Below, piece by piece: positions 45,898 to 56,906 of a stretch of DNA of 64,000 nt. The translations under genes were made by a program, and so were the position numbers. Position 1 is the first letter of the stretch. Each line of letters begins with the position of its first letter. Origin of the DNA: Calamus simplicifolius (taxonomy: Eukaryota; Streptophyta; Magnoliopsida; Arecales; Arecaceae); assembly GCA_900491605.1 (NCBI GenBank), contig UESW01004556.1, positions 666,917 to 730,916 on the forward strand. Reading direction: 5' to 3'. Under the pieces are notes generated by a model. That model made no database searches. It was given only the letters and a program-made list of their open reading frames with translations, and was not told the origin of the DNA.

Positions 45898-47097
45898 GAG
45901 ATCGGTCGTCCCAAACTGGGATCGATCATAGCTTCGATCGATCGCAACCATCGGATCATCGCCGATCGAATCGATCGCGATGGTCCGAGATGGTCGTCGC
46001 CGACCGGGATCGATCATGGCTTCGATCGATCACAACCATCGGATCGTCGCCAACCGGGATCGATCATGGCTTCGATCGATCGCAACCGTCGGATCGTCGC
46101 TGATCAGATCAATCGCAACGGTCCAAGATCGATCATCGCCGACCGAGATCGATCATGGCTTCGATCGATCGCAATCGTCGGATTTTCGCCAATCAGATCG
46201 ATCGCAACGGTCCGAGATCGATCTTCGCTGACCGGGATCGATCATGGCTTCGATCGATCCCAACCGTCGGATCATCACCGATCGGATCGATTGCGATGGT
46301 TCAAGATCCGTTGTCACCGACCGGGATCGATCATTGCTTTGATCGATCGCAACCGTGGATCGTCACCGATCGGATCGATCGCGATGATCCGAGATCGGTC
46401 ATCGGCGACCGGGATCGATCATGGCTTCGATCGATCGTAACCGTTGGATTGTCGCCGATCGAATAGATCGCAATGGTCCAAGATCGGTGGTCCCCGATCG
46501 GGATCGATCATGTCTTCGATCGATTGCAACCGTTGGATCGTCGCTGATCAGATCGATCGCGATGGTCCGAGATCCGTCATCGCCGACCGAGATCGATCAT
46601 GGCTTCGATCGATCGCAACCATCGGATCGATCGCAACGGTCCGAGATCGATCATTGCCGATCGGGATCGATCATGGCTTTGATCGATCGCAACCGTCGGA
46701 TCATCGCCGATCGGATTGATCGCAACGGTCCAAGATCGGTAGTCCCTGATCGGGATCGATCATGGCTTCGATCAATCACAACCGTCGGATCGTCGCCTAT
46801 CGGATCGATCCCGACGGTCCAAGATCGGTCGTCCCCGACCGGGATCGATCATGGCTTCGATCGATCGTAACCGTCATCGTCGCTGATCGGATCGATCATG
46901 ACGGTCCGAGATCCATCGTCGCCGACCGGGATCGATCATGGCTTCGATCGATCGCAACCGTCGGATCATCGCCGATCGAATCGATCGCGATGATCCGAGA
47001 TCGGTCATCGCCGATCGGGATCGATCATAGCTTCGATCGATCGTAACCGTCGTATCGTCACCGATCGGATCGATCGCAACGGTCCGAGATCGGTCGT

Positions 47098-48106
47098 CGC
47101 AATGATTTTTAGAAAAAAAATGTTGTAAAAAATTTCAAAATAAAATATTTGCGACGCAATATTTGCATCGTAATTATTTTCAAAAAATATAATTTTTATC
47201 AGTTATAATTATTTAAAAAATATTGGACGCATTAGCGATACATTTTCCCAAAAAATAAAAATAATTTTTTCTAAGAAAACAAGTTTTAATATTGCGACGC
47301 AAATATTACGTCGTAATATTAAATTGAAAAATAAAAGTAATAAAAAATTTTAAAAATAAAACATTGCGACGTAATATATGCATCGCAATTATTTTTAGAA
47401 AATATACTTTTTATCAAATATAATTATTTAAAAATATTGTGACGCATTAACGATGCAATTTCCTAGAAAATAAAAAGTAATTTTCCCAGAGAAAATAATT
47501 TTTAAATTGCGACGCATATATTGCATCGCAATGTTTTTTAGAAAAATAAATGTAATAAAAAAATTTTAAATAAAATATTGCAATGCAATATATATGTCAC
47601 AATTATTTTTAGAAAATATAATTTTTATCAGTTATAATTATTAAAAAAATATTGCGACGCATTAGCGATGCAATTTCCTAGAAAATAAAAATAGTTTTTT
47701 GAGAGAAAATAATTTTTAATATTGCAATGTATATATTGCATCGCAATATTTTTTAGAAAAATAAAAGTAATAAAAAAATTTTAAAAAAAACATTGCGACG
47801 CAATATATGTGTCACAATTATTTTCAAAAAATATAATTTTTATCAGTTATAATTATTAGAAAAATATTGCGATGCATTAGCGATGCAATTTCCTAGAAAA
47901 TAAAAATAATTTTCCTGCCGGACTATGGCGCCAAATTAGCGACACATTAGCGATGCAATTACATTTGTCGCTAAGTTTTGCATAAAATAATAAAAGGCCA
48001 AATTAGCGATGGATTAGCAACGCGTGGTTGCGTCGCTAATCCATAATAATTTTTTTTAAAAAAAATAGCGAGTGATTAGCGACGCAAATTTGCGTCGCTA
48101 ATCACT
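47098..48106. repeat. CACTA-2 5' subterminal array (~215-bp unit)
   Basis: About four copies of an AT-rich unit, each with attgcgacgcattagcgatg-like and reverse words. The diagnostic word recurs at about 47222, 47436, 47650 and 47865. It ends in a 36-bp perfect palindrome. Confidence 0.85.
48071..48106. repeat. 36-bp perfect palindrome
   Basis: The left arm agtgattagcgacgcaaa is exactly mirrored by tttgcgtcgctaatcact. Another near-palindrome lies just upstream at 48011-48043 (arms ggattagcaacgc and gcgtcgctaatcc, one mismatch). Confidence 0.95.
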
Positions 48107-48108
48107 AC

Positions 48109-48116
48109 TATATAAG
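48109..48116 (+). promoter_or_regulatory. TATA box of CACTA-2 transposase gene
   Basis: TATATAAG follows the 36-bp palindrome by two bases. A C13 run (48127-48139) and a CT-rich leader follow, then a GT donor at 48257 (ccaag|gtaagg), suggesting a short non-coding first exon of about 48140-48256. Confidence 0.65.
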
Positions 48117-48289
48117 CTCTGTCGAGCCCCCCCCCCCCCGCTTCTCTTCTTTTTCCTCTTCTTACCCTAACCGCCGCCGTCCGCTCCTCCGGCTCCCCCC
48201 GTCCTCTCCCCCGGCGGCAGCTCCCCCCACTCCGGCGGCGTCCCCTCTCGACCAAGGTAAGGCCCCCCTCCTCCTCATTAAAAAAAAAA

Positions 48290-48730
48290 AACTAGGTTCC
48301 GGCCACGGCCACGGCCATGGCCGTCTTCTCCGGCCACGACCGCTGCCGTGGCCGGCCGTGGCCCGGCCACGGTGACCAGGCCACAAAAAAAAAAAAAAAC
48401 AGCTAGGGGGGGTTTCCCCACCCCCCCTTCATCTTTTCGGCCACGACCGGCCACGGCCGCTGCCGTGGCCGGCCGTGGCCTGGCCACCAAAAAAAAATTT
48501 AACAGCTAGGGGGGGTTTTCCCCACCCCCCCCTTCGTCTTCTCCGGCCACGGCTACTGCCGTGGCCGGCCGTGGCCTGGCCACGATGGCCAGGCCACCAA
48601 AAAAAAATTATAACAGGGGGGTTCCCCCCCCTTGGTCTTCTCCAGCCACGGCCGTTGCCGTGGCCGGCCGTGGCCTGGCCACGGTAGCTAGGCCACCAAA
48701 AAAAAGTATAACAGGGGAACCCCCCCTTGG
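48290..48730. repeat. GC-rich ~105-bp minisatellite, four copies
   Basis: Each unit has an A-run, cagctaggggg-like text, a G-run/C-run dyad, ccttcgtcttctccgg, then nested ggccacgg / ccgtggcc palindromes. It is located in the presumed first intron of the transposase gene. Confidence 0.85.
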
Positions 48731-48857
48731 TATTAAATTTTATAAATTTAATAAATTTATAAAAAAATTATTAAATTTTTTTATAAATTTAATAAAAAAG
48801 TATATATATATATGGAGAATGATCACTCTAATAAATTAATTAATTAATGTCATTAGT

Positions 48858-49110
48858 CGTAGCTCTTTGGATAAATTGATTTAGCTCATCAATCATGACT
48901 CTTTAAATCAACTGATTTAGCTCATAAATCATAGCTATTTAGGTCAATTAATTTAGCTTATCAGTTTTAACTTTTCAAGTAAGCTGATTCTAGACCATCA
49001 ACCTTAATTAGCTCTTTATATCATCAATCAAAACTCTTTAGATAGGTCGAACTGAATTAGCTTAGCTATTTAGGTCAACTAATTTAGCTCATTAACCATA
49101 ACTCTTTAGA
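48858..49110. repeat. Degenerate ~45-bp repeats in the CACTA-2 intron region
   Basis: About six copies of tagctctttaggtcaa-ctgatttagctcatc-like text. The rest of 48731-50100 is AT-rich, with one hairpin at 49508-49546 and a GC-rich patch at 49860-49980. No coding frame is supported. Confidence 0.65.
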
Positions 49111-49507
49111 TTAGCTAATTTCAAAATAGCATTCGTAGCTTTTCATTTCTTTATAGCTATTTATGCAATAATATTTGTGCATTTGTAGTTATTTACAATT
49201 GTTATGTCTTGATTATTTACACTCTGCTTCAAATTGAATGATGCATTAAATTATGTAATGCTAGAATGAAAGTCTTGTTGTAGTTTTATTTAATTTTCAG
49301 CAACAAATTAGTAGTTTCAATGATTTATATTTTAGTCTTCACAAACATTTATATTCGACATAATAATCTTAAGAAGTCAGTGACTATATATATAGAACAC
49401 TATTCCTATATATGTATAATTGATAAGAATTTATGAATAACAAGCATAAGTTCAATTGTCTTCGGATTTTCATATTATTAATCACAGCACTATAACCTTT
49501 AGACCCG

Positions 49508-49546
49508 TTTGAGAATTTGTAAGACTTAGTCTTGCAAATTCTCAAA
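49508..49546. repeat. 18-bp-stem hairpin
   Basis: tttgagaatttgtaagac - tta - gtcttgcaaattctcaaa, one mismatch in the stem, 3-nt loop. Confidence 0.85.
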
Positions 49547-50104
49547 TTGTCATGGTGGACAGTTTGAGAATATTTTTTGCGATATGTTAGTCTGCTATTA
49601 ATCATCGTTGGTTGAGATTGCGGTTTGTATTTGCTCATACGTTCTACTAGTGTGGCATATATGCCACACATTTAGGAGAACATATGTAAAATGTTGCTGA
49701 AATTTCAACGTAATCGATCGACGATAATTAATAGCAGAATAAAATATCACAAAAATATTCTTGAATGGGATAGTGCCCTACCTTTTAGACATGGAGTGAA
49801 GGTGGAATTAATTTAGGACACTTGAATGCTTGTGAAGTCTCATGATTGAACGGACCGCCTTGCGGCCCGACCCGAACTCAAGCCCTAGCATTAGCCTGGC
49901 ATGAACCTGTGCCTCGGTCCTTACTAGCACACCAAGGATCGTAGCCGTGGCCCGGCCTTGCAGGGTAGGGACCTTAGTTGTGTAAAAGAAAATTGGTTTA
50001 GTTATAAATGATTTAAATGGTTGTTATATATTAAGTAATGCTAATATAGTTTTATAATGTAGTTTCCTTTAATGGTTTACCAGAAATTGTATAAGTCGGT
50101 CAAA

Positions 50105-53100
50105 ATGAGCGGAGCTCGCTCGTGGATGTATGCAAGGATAAAAGATGGCTTGCTTAATCCAGATTTTCTAAATGGATTGGAAGAATTTATCGCATTTGCA
50201 TGTAGCCAACCTGAATGGATGGATGGGCCTAGGATTAGGTGCCCATGCAACTATCACAGGTGTCAGAATAAAGCCTACAGAGATGTTGAAACTGTTAAGG
50301 TGCATCTGTGTAAAAAGGGTTTGTTCCTGATTACGATGTTTGGTACTATCATGGTGAACCAGAGGAAATTCCAGCAGTTGTTACAAGCCAACAAGTGTCA
50401 ATTCCCGTAGATGAACCATTTGTGAATTTAAACACATATGAAGAAATGGTGATGAATGCATCGGGTAATGAATTCAATCATAATACATTTATGAAAGAAC
50501 CAAATCCAGATGCACAACAATTTTATGATATGTTGCATGCTGCAAATCAAGAATTGTATCCTAGTTGTGAGGGCCATTCCCAGTTGTCTACGGCTGCTCG
50601 GTTGTTGAATATTAAGGCAGAACATCGATTATCAGAAAAGGCGTTCAATTCTGTAGCTGGGTTAATCAAAGAAATTTTGCCAAATGATAATGTTGTAGCA
50701 GACAGTTTTTACTCAACGAAGAAGTTGTTGCGTGGGCTTGGGCTCCCAGTTAATAAGATCGATTGTTTCTTGAACAATTGCATGATATATTGGGGTGAAG
50801 ACTTAGAGCTACGATGGTGTAAGATTTGTGGGCAATCGAGGTACAAAAATGGCGAAGGGGGAGCTAGTTCAAGTAGGAGGAAAAGTGTGCCTTACAAGAG
50901 GATACATTATTTTCCTCTTACTCAATGCCTGCAGAGATTATATAGATCTGAGGCTACAGCTGCTGATATGAGATGGCATGACGAACATGAATCTAAAGAG
51001 GATGAAATGTGGCATCCGTCAGATTCAAAAGCTTGGAAGCATTTCAATGAAAATCATCCTGATTTCGCTGAAGATATAAGGAATGTGAGATTAGGTCTTT
51101 GTACCGATGGCTTCCAACCATTTGGTCAAGCGGGCCAATAGTATTCATGTTGGCCTGTGATACTGACTGTATATAACCTTCCTCCATGGAAGTGCATGAA
51201 AGATTCTGCAATGTTTTTGACAGTTTTGGTTCTAGGACCATCAAATCCAAAGGAAAAGATTGATGTCTTCCTGCAACCATTGGTGGCCGAATTGAAAATG
51301 TTGTGGGAAACAAGAGTCCTAGCCTACGACATTTCTATGAAACAGAATTTCATCATGAGAGCTGCTTTGATGTGGACAATAAGTGACTTCCCGGCATATG
51401 CAATGTTGTCTGGTTGGAGCACTGCTGGACGTCTGGCATGCCCCCATTGCATGTATGATTCGGATGCATTTACATTGCAGAAGAGTGGTAAGTAGTCTTG
51501 GTTTGATAATCATAGGAAGTTTTTGCCTCCAAATCATCCTTACAGGCATAACTTGACCGCTTTCGGAAGAACAAAGCAGTCACAAAATTCGCTGAACCGG
51601 TTATGTCCGGCATGGATATATTTGATACTATAGAGCATTTGGGGTTGAGGTATGCTTGGGAATCTGATGCAGATAGAATAAATGGCCGTATATGTAAAGA
51701 ACATAACTGGAAGAAGATACTATAGAGCATTTGGAGCACAAATCTCATCCGGCACAACTTGGATGTTATGCATATCGAGAAAAATTTCTTTGATAACATA
51801 TTTAACACGGTGCTAAACATTCCGGGAAAAACCAAAGACACTGCAAAGTCAAGAGAAGAACTTAATCAGTATTGCAGAAGAGGTGATTTGAGGAGGAGTG
51901 CTGACGGGACCTATCCTAAAGCCTGTTACACTCTTGACAGAAATTCACGAGAAGTTTTATGTAACTGGCTTAGAGGGTTAAAATTTCCAGATGGTTATGC
52001 CTCAAATATTGGTAGGTGTGTGGTCAGGCATAAGCTAAAGTTGTTTGGCATGAAGAGTCACGACTGCCATGTTTTCATGCAACGGTTATTGCCTATAGCT
52101 TTTCGTGAGTTGCTTCCGCAACATGTCTGGAAGGCATTGACGGAGCTCAGCTTGTTCTTCATGGAGTATAATGCAGCACATTATTACATCCTAATGAACT
52201 GTAGAGAAGTCGATCCATATATTGAGTAAGTGTATACTTCAATGCTTAATTGGAACTTCTAATTTAAATTACAATACACCACAATATTTAATTGCTAACA
52301 TAAGTTTTAATCCTTATCATCCCATAAGGATGTATTGTGATAGACAACGACAGATGAATCCCGACATCAGTCAAGTTGCAATTGGGCAGAAGTTAGAAAC
52401 GGAGTTCGCTTATTGGTTTTATGAATTTATGAGTAGTATCACTCAATCAATTTTAATAATGGCTTTTATTTTTTGAATTGGTTGTGAATAGCTTATTAAT
52501 TTATAGGTAAATGGTCCATGGTCCACAACTGATAATATTTTCATTAAATGTCTATCGCAATGGCCATTGAAGACCGTAACAACCTCTACTGGCTATTTTG
52601 TTAATGGGTACAAATTTCAGATTGAATGATTAGCAGCTTCAAGAGGTACGCAGAACTGGGGCGTGTGTGTTAAAGGAGAAAGTGTTGGAGCAAATAGGCA
52701 GGATTATTACAGAAAGTTAGTAGAGGTGGTTGAAGTTGAATATCCCGATTGGCCTATGAAACGAACCGTATTGTTTCGTTGCGATTGGTTCGATCAGACA
52801 GTTCCTGTGGGCAAAAGGGTTCATAATGACTACAATTTGGTTGAAGTGAACCATTGACGAAGATTGCAGAAATATGACCCATTCATCCTTGCATTCCAAG
52901 CTCAGCAAGTGTTTTACTGTGGATATCCAAGTTTGTGCAACGACAAGCGAGATTGGTGGGTTATTTCTAAAATCGTCCCACGTTCAACAATCGTATTAGA
53001 GGAGAGTTCATCAAGTCAATCAGCCGAGTGCCCTGTATTTCAAGAGGATGAGATGGAAATGTATGCAATTGAGGATGACACAAGGGCTCCTGAAACATCA

Positions 53101-53241
53101 CTTAGAGATCCAAATGGTGATGTCCAAGAAATTGCGGATGCAAATGTTTGGTTTCCTTCCGATGATAATGAAACTGAATTGCAGTCCGATACGACATCAG
53201 ATGTTGAACCAACATTTCATGAAACAAATGACACTGATTAA
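50105..53241 (+). pseudogene. CACTA-2 transposase gene 1 (TNPD/TNP2-like)
   Basis: The start at ATG 50105 (after an acceptor-like ttaccag at about 50090) gives MSGARSWMYARIKDGLLNPD and the transposase-associated zinc motif RCPCNYHRCQNK. After a shift (50395-51141) comes the central domain with DLELRWCKICGQSRYKNGEG and RRKSVPYKRIHYFPLTQCLQ. A premature TAG at 51139 follows FGQAGQ. The catalytic transposase_21-type part continues with PPWKCMKDSAMF, MRAALMWTISDFPAYAMLSG and RLACPHCMYDSDAF. DUF4218 follows (DVMHIEKNFFDNIFNTVLNI, KLFGMKSHDCHVFMQRLLPI), then DUF4216 (52663 on: VEVEYPDWPMKRTVLFRCDW) and an acidic tail. At least five breaks mean it is inactive. It would cut and join CACTA ends. Confidence 0.88.
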
Positions 53242-53345
53242 ACATAGAGGTTTTTTTAAATTCAACTTTATTTTATAAGTGTTAAATTTTTACATAGTCA
53301 ATCATTAATCATAATTTAATTGCATGAATCTTTAGTATTTTCAGA

Positions 53346-54851
53346 ATGACGGGCAGAGGTAGATCTATCGACGACATACGGAGTGAGCAGGGACGTAGCC
53401 CTGCTGCATCAGATCACACGAGCTTTGGAGATAGAGAGTTCGGATCTCCATACATCGCACAGCCTTCGGGTGATCCTGCATTTGTATTACCGTCCAGCCG
53501 ATCGGCACATACCTCCGAGAGTTCTTCCACCATCGGCCGCACCGTACTTCGACTGGATGCTCATGGGCTGTAAGTTATACTAATTAAAATATATTTTTAT
53601 GTTTTAAAGTCAATTACTTATAAACATGCATTTTTAAACAGATTTATTGAGCAGCATCATGTATCCAGCCACATCAGCTCCGTATTTCAGAGGCGTGCAG
53701 ATCCCAGTGGCTACGATTGGCGCCACGTATCTGCAGCCACGAGGGAGTTTTATTTTTTTGAGTTTCAGGTAAACTTATTAAATACAATTTATTACTGATA
53801 TAAAATTTCTTAATCTTAATAAATTCGAAAACTAACTATTTATTTGAATGCAGAAAAAGTTTATGGGACCCTACCAGCCATGATGCCATTAGGGCAGCAT
53901 GGGAGGCTCTTACGGGATGCCGATACTCTGACATGCTTCACCGTTGGAGGTCATCGGGTCAGCATCCTGCACATGTGCCAGAGGGTATTTGGCAGAGTGG
54001 CAACAGGCCTGGCAGTTCGATGGCTGGTGCAGGAGGTCCGCATCAACCAGCACGAACTGCCGATCCGAGAGGGCGGTCCTGGCACGGGTCTCTCCTGCCA
54101 CACTTCGGGCTCCATTTCGATTCAGGAGCACAGACACCTTATGGTAAGAAAACATAAATAATTTAATTACTAATTTAGTTATTTACAAATATTTGCATTA
54201 ATATTAATTTTTTATTGTTATAGTCTGAGCAGGAGGGCGGAGATCCTGGTGAGTTTCGTCTATTCAGGGTGACACACACCAGGAGGGACGGTTCCTGGGT
54301 CGATACGCGATCACAGGAGGTTGCGGTAAGAAATTAGCTTTATGTAGTATCTGTTTAATTTCTAAAATTTTATTTAGAGAAATTTATTGATTCATTTATT
54401 GTTGATTTTATAATTCAAAGACACGAGTCGAGGAGCTTCGCTCTCAAGCATCGCAGGTCGACTCCACTGATGTGGAGACGCCCATTGAACTCTCAGCAGA
54501 GGAGAGTCAACGTGTGATTTTGGAGGCTGTTGTGCCCAGCCGCGAGACTGCAGGGTCTATAGTCTGGGCACTAGAGCTTCTGCATATTTTCCCCATCAGG
54601 CCTCCAGCTCGCAATATTCTGGTGATATTCCTGCCGAGCGTTTAGATGACATTCGGAGACCTATTACGAAGGAGGTTCGGCAGGACGTTCGTCAGGAGGT
54701 TCGGCAGGAGTTCGAGCACGAGTTCGAGCAGTGTATGCGAGGCCATCAGCAGGAGCTTGCAGACGTGCGAGATCAGATGCGTCAGTTGCAGGATATGGTT
54801 AGCTGCCTGTCGCAGGGTTCCCAGCCTCCACGTGATCGTGCGGATTCTTGA
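53346..54851 (+). pseudogene. CACTA-2 gene 2 (Ptta/En/Spm family, PF03004-like), six-exon structure
   Basis: ATG at 53346 (MTGRGRSIDDIRSEQGRS). Exons inferred from GT/AG borders are 53346-53569, 53641-53768, 53854-54143, 54224-54325 and 54421-54851, with possibly one more split. Visible are RRADPSGYDWRHVSAATREF, KKFMGP..., SHDAIRAAWEALTGCR (frameshifted inside the third exon), GEFRLFRVTHTRRDGSWVD, a QVDSTDVETPIELS segment and a C-terminal coiled coil of EVRQEVRQEF and MRQLQDMVSCLSQ ending SRDRADS-like. The exon-intron plan is shared with CACTA-1 19214-20768. It likely encodes the accessory DNA-binding protein of the transposon (inference). Confidence 0.75.
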
Positions 54852-55029
54852 TGTATTTTTTTTAATATTTTGTATATGAAAACATCAAAATTTTAATATA
54901 TTAATTATTTTTAGAAATTGAATGATTATTGTTTGGATCAATATGAGTGAAGAATGTTTCGATCAATATTTAAATGTAACGAAATTGTATTAACCGTTTT
55001 AATTTTTAATATTTTATTTTTTAAAAAAA

Positions 55030-55193
55030 ATAATTAGCGACGCATTAGCGATTGAAATTGCATCGCTAATATTTTTAAAATATTATTATTAAATATTGTG
55101 ATGCAATGACCCGGCGTCGCAATATTTAAAAAAAAAATTAATTAGCGACGCATTAGCGACTCACATTACGTCGTTAATATATCTAAAATATTA
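55030..55193 (+). repeat. CACTA-2 3' subterminal repeats, truncated
   Basis: ttagcgacgcattagcgatt and tgcatcgctaat words run to 55190, where the gypsy-like sequence begins. The TIR seen in CACTA-1 is missing. Confidence 0.8.
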
Positions 55194-55513
55194 TGGTTGC
55201 CGCCGGGATCCGTCCTCCGACTCGGGCGCGGTCGATCTCCGGGAAGAGGGGGGTGCGGCGGACCTGCAAAAGAAGCCCACACGCGGAGGGACGCTGGGGT
55301 TGGTCCTCCGCGGAAGACCCTCCGACGCTCAAGTCAGTGGGGAAGGAATCGGCGATCAACCAGATAATGAGGAGGTGGATCTCTCCGGGAGGCCTCTCCG
55401 GGGGGTGGCCAATCGGAGGCTCCAAAAAGGGGAGGAGGAGAGTGAGAGTGGAGGCATGCGTACAGAGCTGCGAGCGTCAAGGATTGCGTACCTGAGGGAG
55501 TCTGTTAATCTGA

Positions 55514-55521
55514 TACTTATA
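55514..55521 (-). promoter_or_regulatory. TATA box in the gypsy-like LTR
   Basis: The minus strand reads TATAAGTA, leaving about 320 bp of R-U5 to the LTR end. It supports the minus orientation. Confidence 0.4.
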
Positions 55522-55822
55522 GACCGTCACCTGGGAACTTGAGCATCTTCTGGAAGGTTCTGAGGTTGTTACGATACGGGGGTAGACAGAATCAGCCGTT
55601 GTGGGGCCGTTAGAATCCACGCCTTGTCTGTTAAGGGATCGATGGCTGGGAGAGCTCTTCGATGTCTTGGGATCTGGGTGAGTAGACCTGGGGCGGTTTC
55701 AATAGGTCTTAGGCCACGTTTCGATATAATTCCTAGCCTAAGGAGCTGCTCAGGTAAGTTTAAGCTCTCCCGCATCAGGTTCCACGGAGGTAGACGTCGG
55801 AGCGTGGATCGCGGGGTATAAG

Positions 55823-56430
55823 CGAGCTACGAAAGCCCGGAGGAGGCCGGGCTAGGGAAGCCCGGAGGAGACCGAGCTACGGAGGCCCGGAGGAGGCCGA
55901 GTTACGGAGGCCCGGGGGAGGCCGAGCTAGGGAAGCCCGGAGGAGACCGAGCTACGGAGGCCCGGGGGAGGCCGAGCTAGGGAAGCCCGGAGGAGGCCGA
56001 GCTAGGGAAGCCCGGAGGAGGCCGAGCTACGGAGGCCCGGGGGAGGCCGAGCTAGGAAGCCCGGAGGAGGCCGAGCTAGGGAAGCCCGGAGGAGGCCGAG
56101 CTAGGGAAGCCCGGGGGAGGCCGAGCTAGGGAAGCCTGGAGGAGACCGAGCTACGGAGGCCCGGAGGAGGCCGAGCTACGGAGGCCCGGGGAGGCCGAGC
56201 TAGGGAAGCCCGGAGGAGACCGAGCTACGGAGGCCCGGAGGAGGCCGAGCTAGGGAAGCCCGGGGGAGGCCGAGCTAGGGAAGCCCGGAGGAGACCGAGC
56301 TACGGAGGCCCGGAGGAGGCCGAGCTAGGGAAGCCCGGAGGAGACCGAGCTACGGAGGCCCGGAGGAGGCCGAGCTACGGAGGCCCGGGGGAGGCCGAGC
56401 TAGGGAAGCCCGGAGGAAGGCGGCGGGAGG
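55823..56430. repeat. ~24-bp GC-rich minisatellite in the LTR
   Basis: About 24 copies of gaagcccggaggaggccgag followed by ctagg or ctacg. Variants (gga/ggg, aagc/aggc) are intermixed, as in arrays reshaped by slippage. Confidence 0.9.
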
Positions 56431-56489
56431 AGGTCAGCCTTAGCCGCCTCGCACGGATATCAATGCAATGACGATTTTACCCCCCAACA

Positions 56490-56906
56490 CATGCCCTCCA
56501 CTCCCTAGTTCGAAGCGTAGGTTCGGGCGTAGGGAGTATAAGCTCAAGTGGCGCGCTCTGGATGGGACGTTTTGGCTTAAACAATCCAGGCAATGATGCC
56601 CTAATTAATGCGATAGGGCCATTGTACCTTCGGGGGTAAGGCTCCTCCACTATCGACGGTTGAGATTGCGTCACACCTCGAATTCCGATCGATTGGGTGT
56701 TTGTCGAGGCGGTTCTGGACGCTTTGAATGAGACGCCCCGCTCCCCAGGCGGTTTCTTAGCGGAGAAGCGAAGTGACGGCCGCCCTGCACATATATATAT
56801 AGGCGTATTGTGCATGCGCGCTTGGCGTTTTCTCATTTTGCTTCCAAGTGGGTTTTGGTCTTTCATCTTCTCCGATGCTCATTGCTTTCATCTGATACTT
56901 CTTTCA
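56490..56906 (+). promoter_or_regulatory. Upstream region and TATA box of the PF04195-type gene
   Basis: TATATATATAGG at 56792-56801 lies 106 bp before the ATG. The region upstream holds no other gene. Confidence 0.55.

Larger units (their letters stand above)
42734..47097. repeat. Right part of the GATCGATC higher-order array (HOR)
   Basis: This is the continuation after element C: the rest of captured segment 4 (to 43032), array 43033-44062, segment 44063-44453, array 44454-45509, segment 45510-45897 and array 45898-47097. The spacing of captured ATGs here is about 1417 and 1444 bp. Removing element C and one target duplication, the unit across it is about 1336 bp. Later units thus contain more monomers. 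A short inverted stretch occurs at 44517-44553. Confidence 0.9.
47098..55193 (+). mobile_element. CACTA (En/Spm) transposon CACTA-2, ends missing
   Basis: The layout is 5' subterminal repeats (47098-48106), a TATA box (48109), a long intron-like region, transposase gene 1 (50105-53241), gene 2 (53346-54851) and the start of 3' subterminal repeats (55030-55193). The left end passes directly into the GATC array without a visible CACTA terminus. The right end is cut by the LTR-like sequence at 55194. It is collinear with CACTA-1 from 52720 on. Confidence 0.85.
55194..56489 (-). repeat. Probable 3' LTR of the gypsy-like element
   Basis: See the element entry. The possible target-site bases on the left are tatta (55189-55193). 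The partner LTR is outside the window. Confidence 0.5.

Noticed and set aside
29269..47097. Reading the array as a CRISPR-like repeat-spacer structure
   Set aside because: Monomers are contiguous and homogeneous, there are no unique spacers of constant length and no cas genes, and the context is plant nuclear.
55194..56489. A plus-strand 5' LTR followed by the PF04195-type gene as gag
   Set aside because: No PBS-like sequence follows 56489 on the plus strand, whereas a purine tract and a TATA box fit the minus orientation. The call remains tentative.
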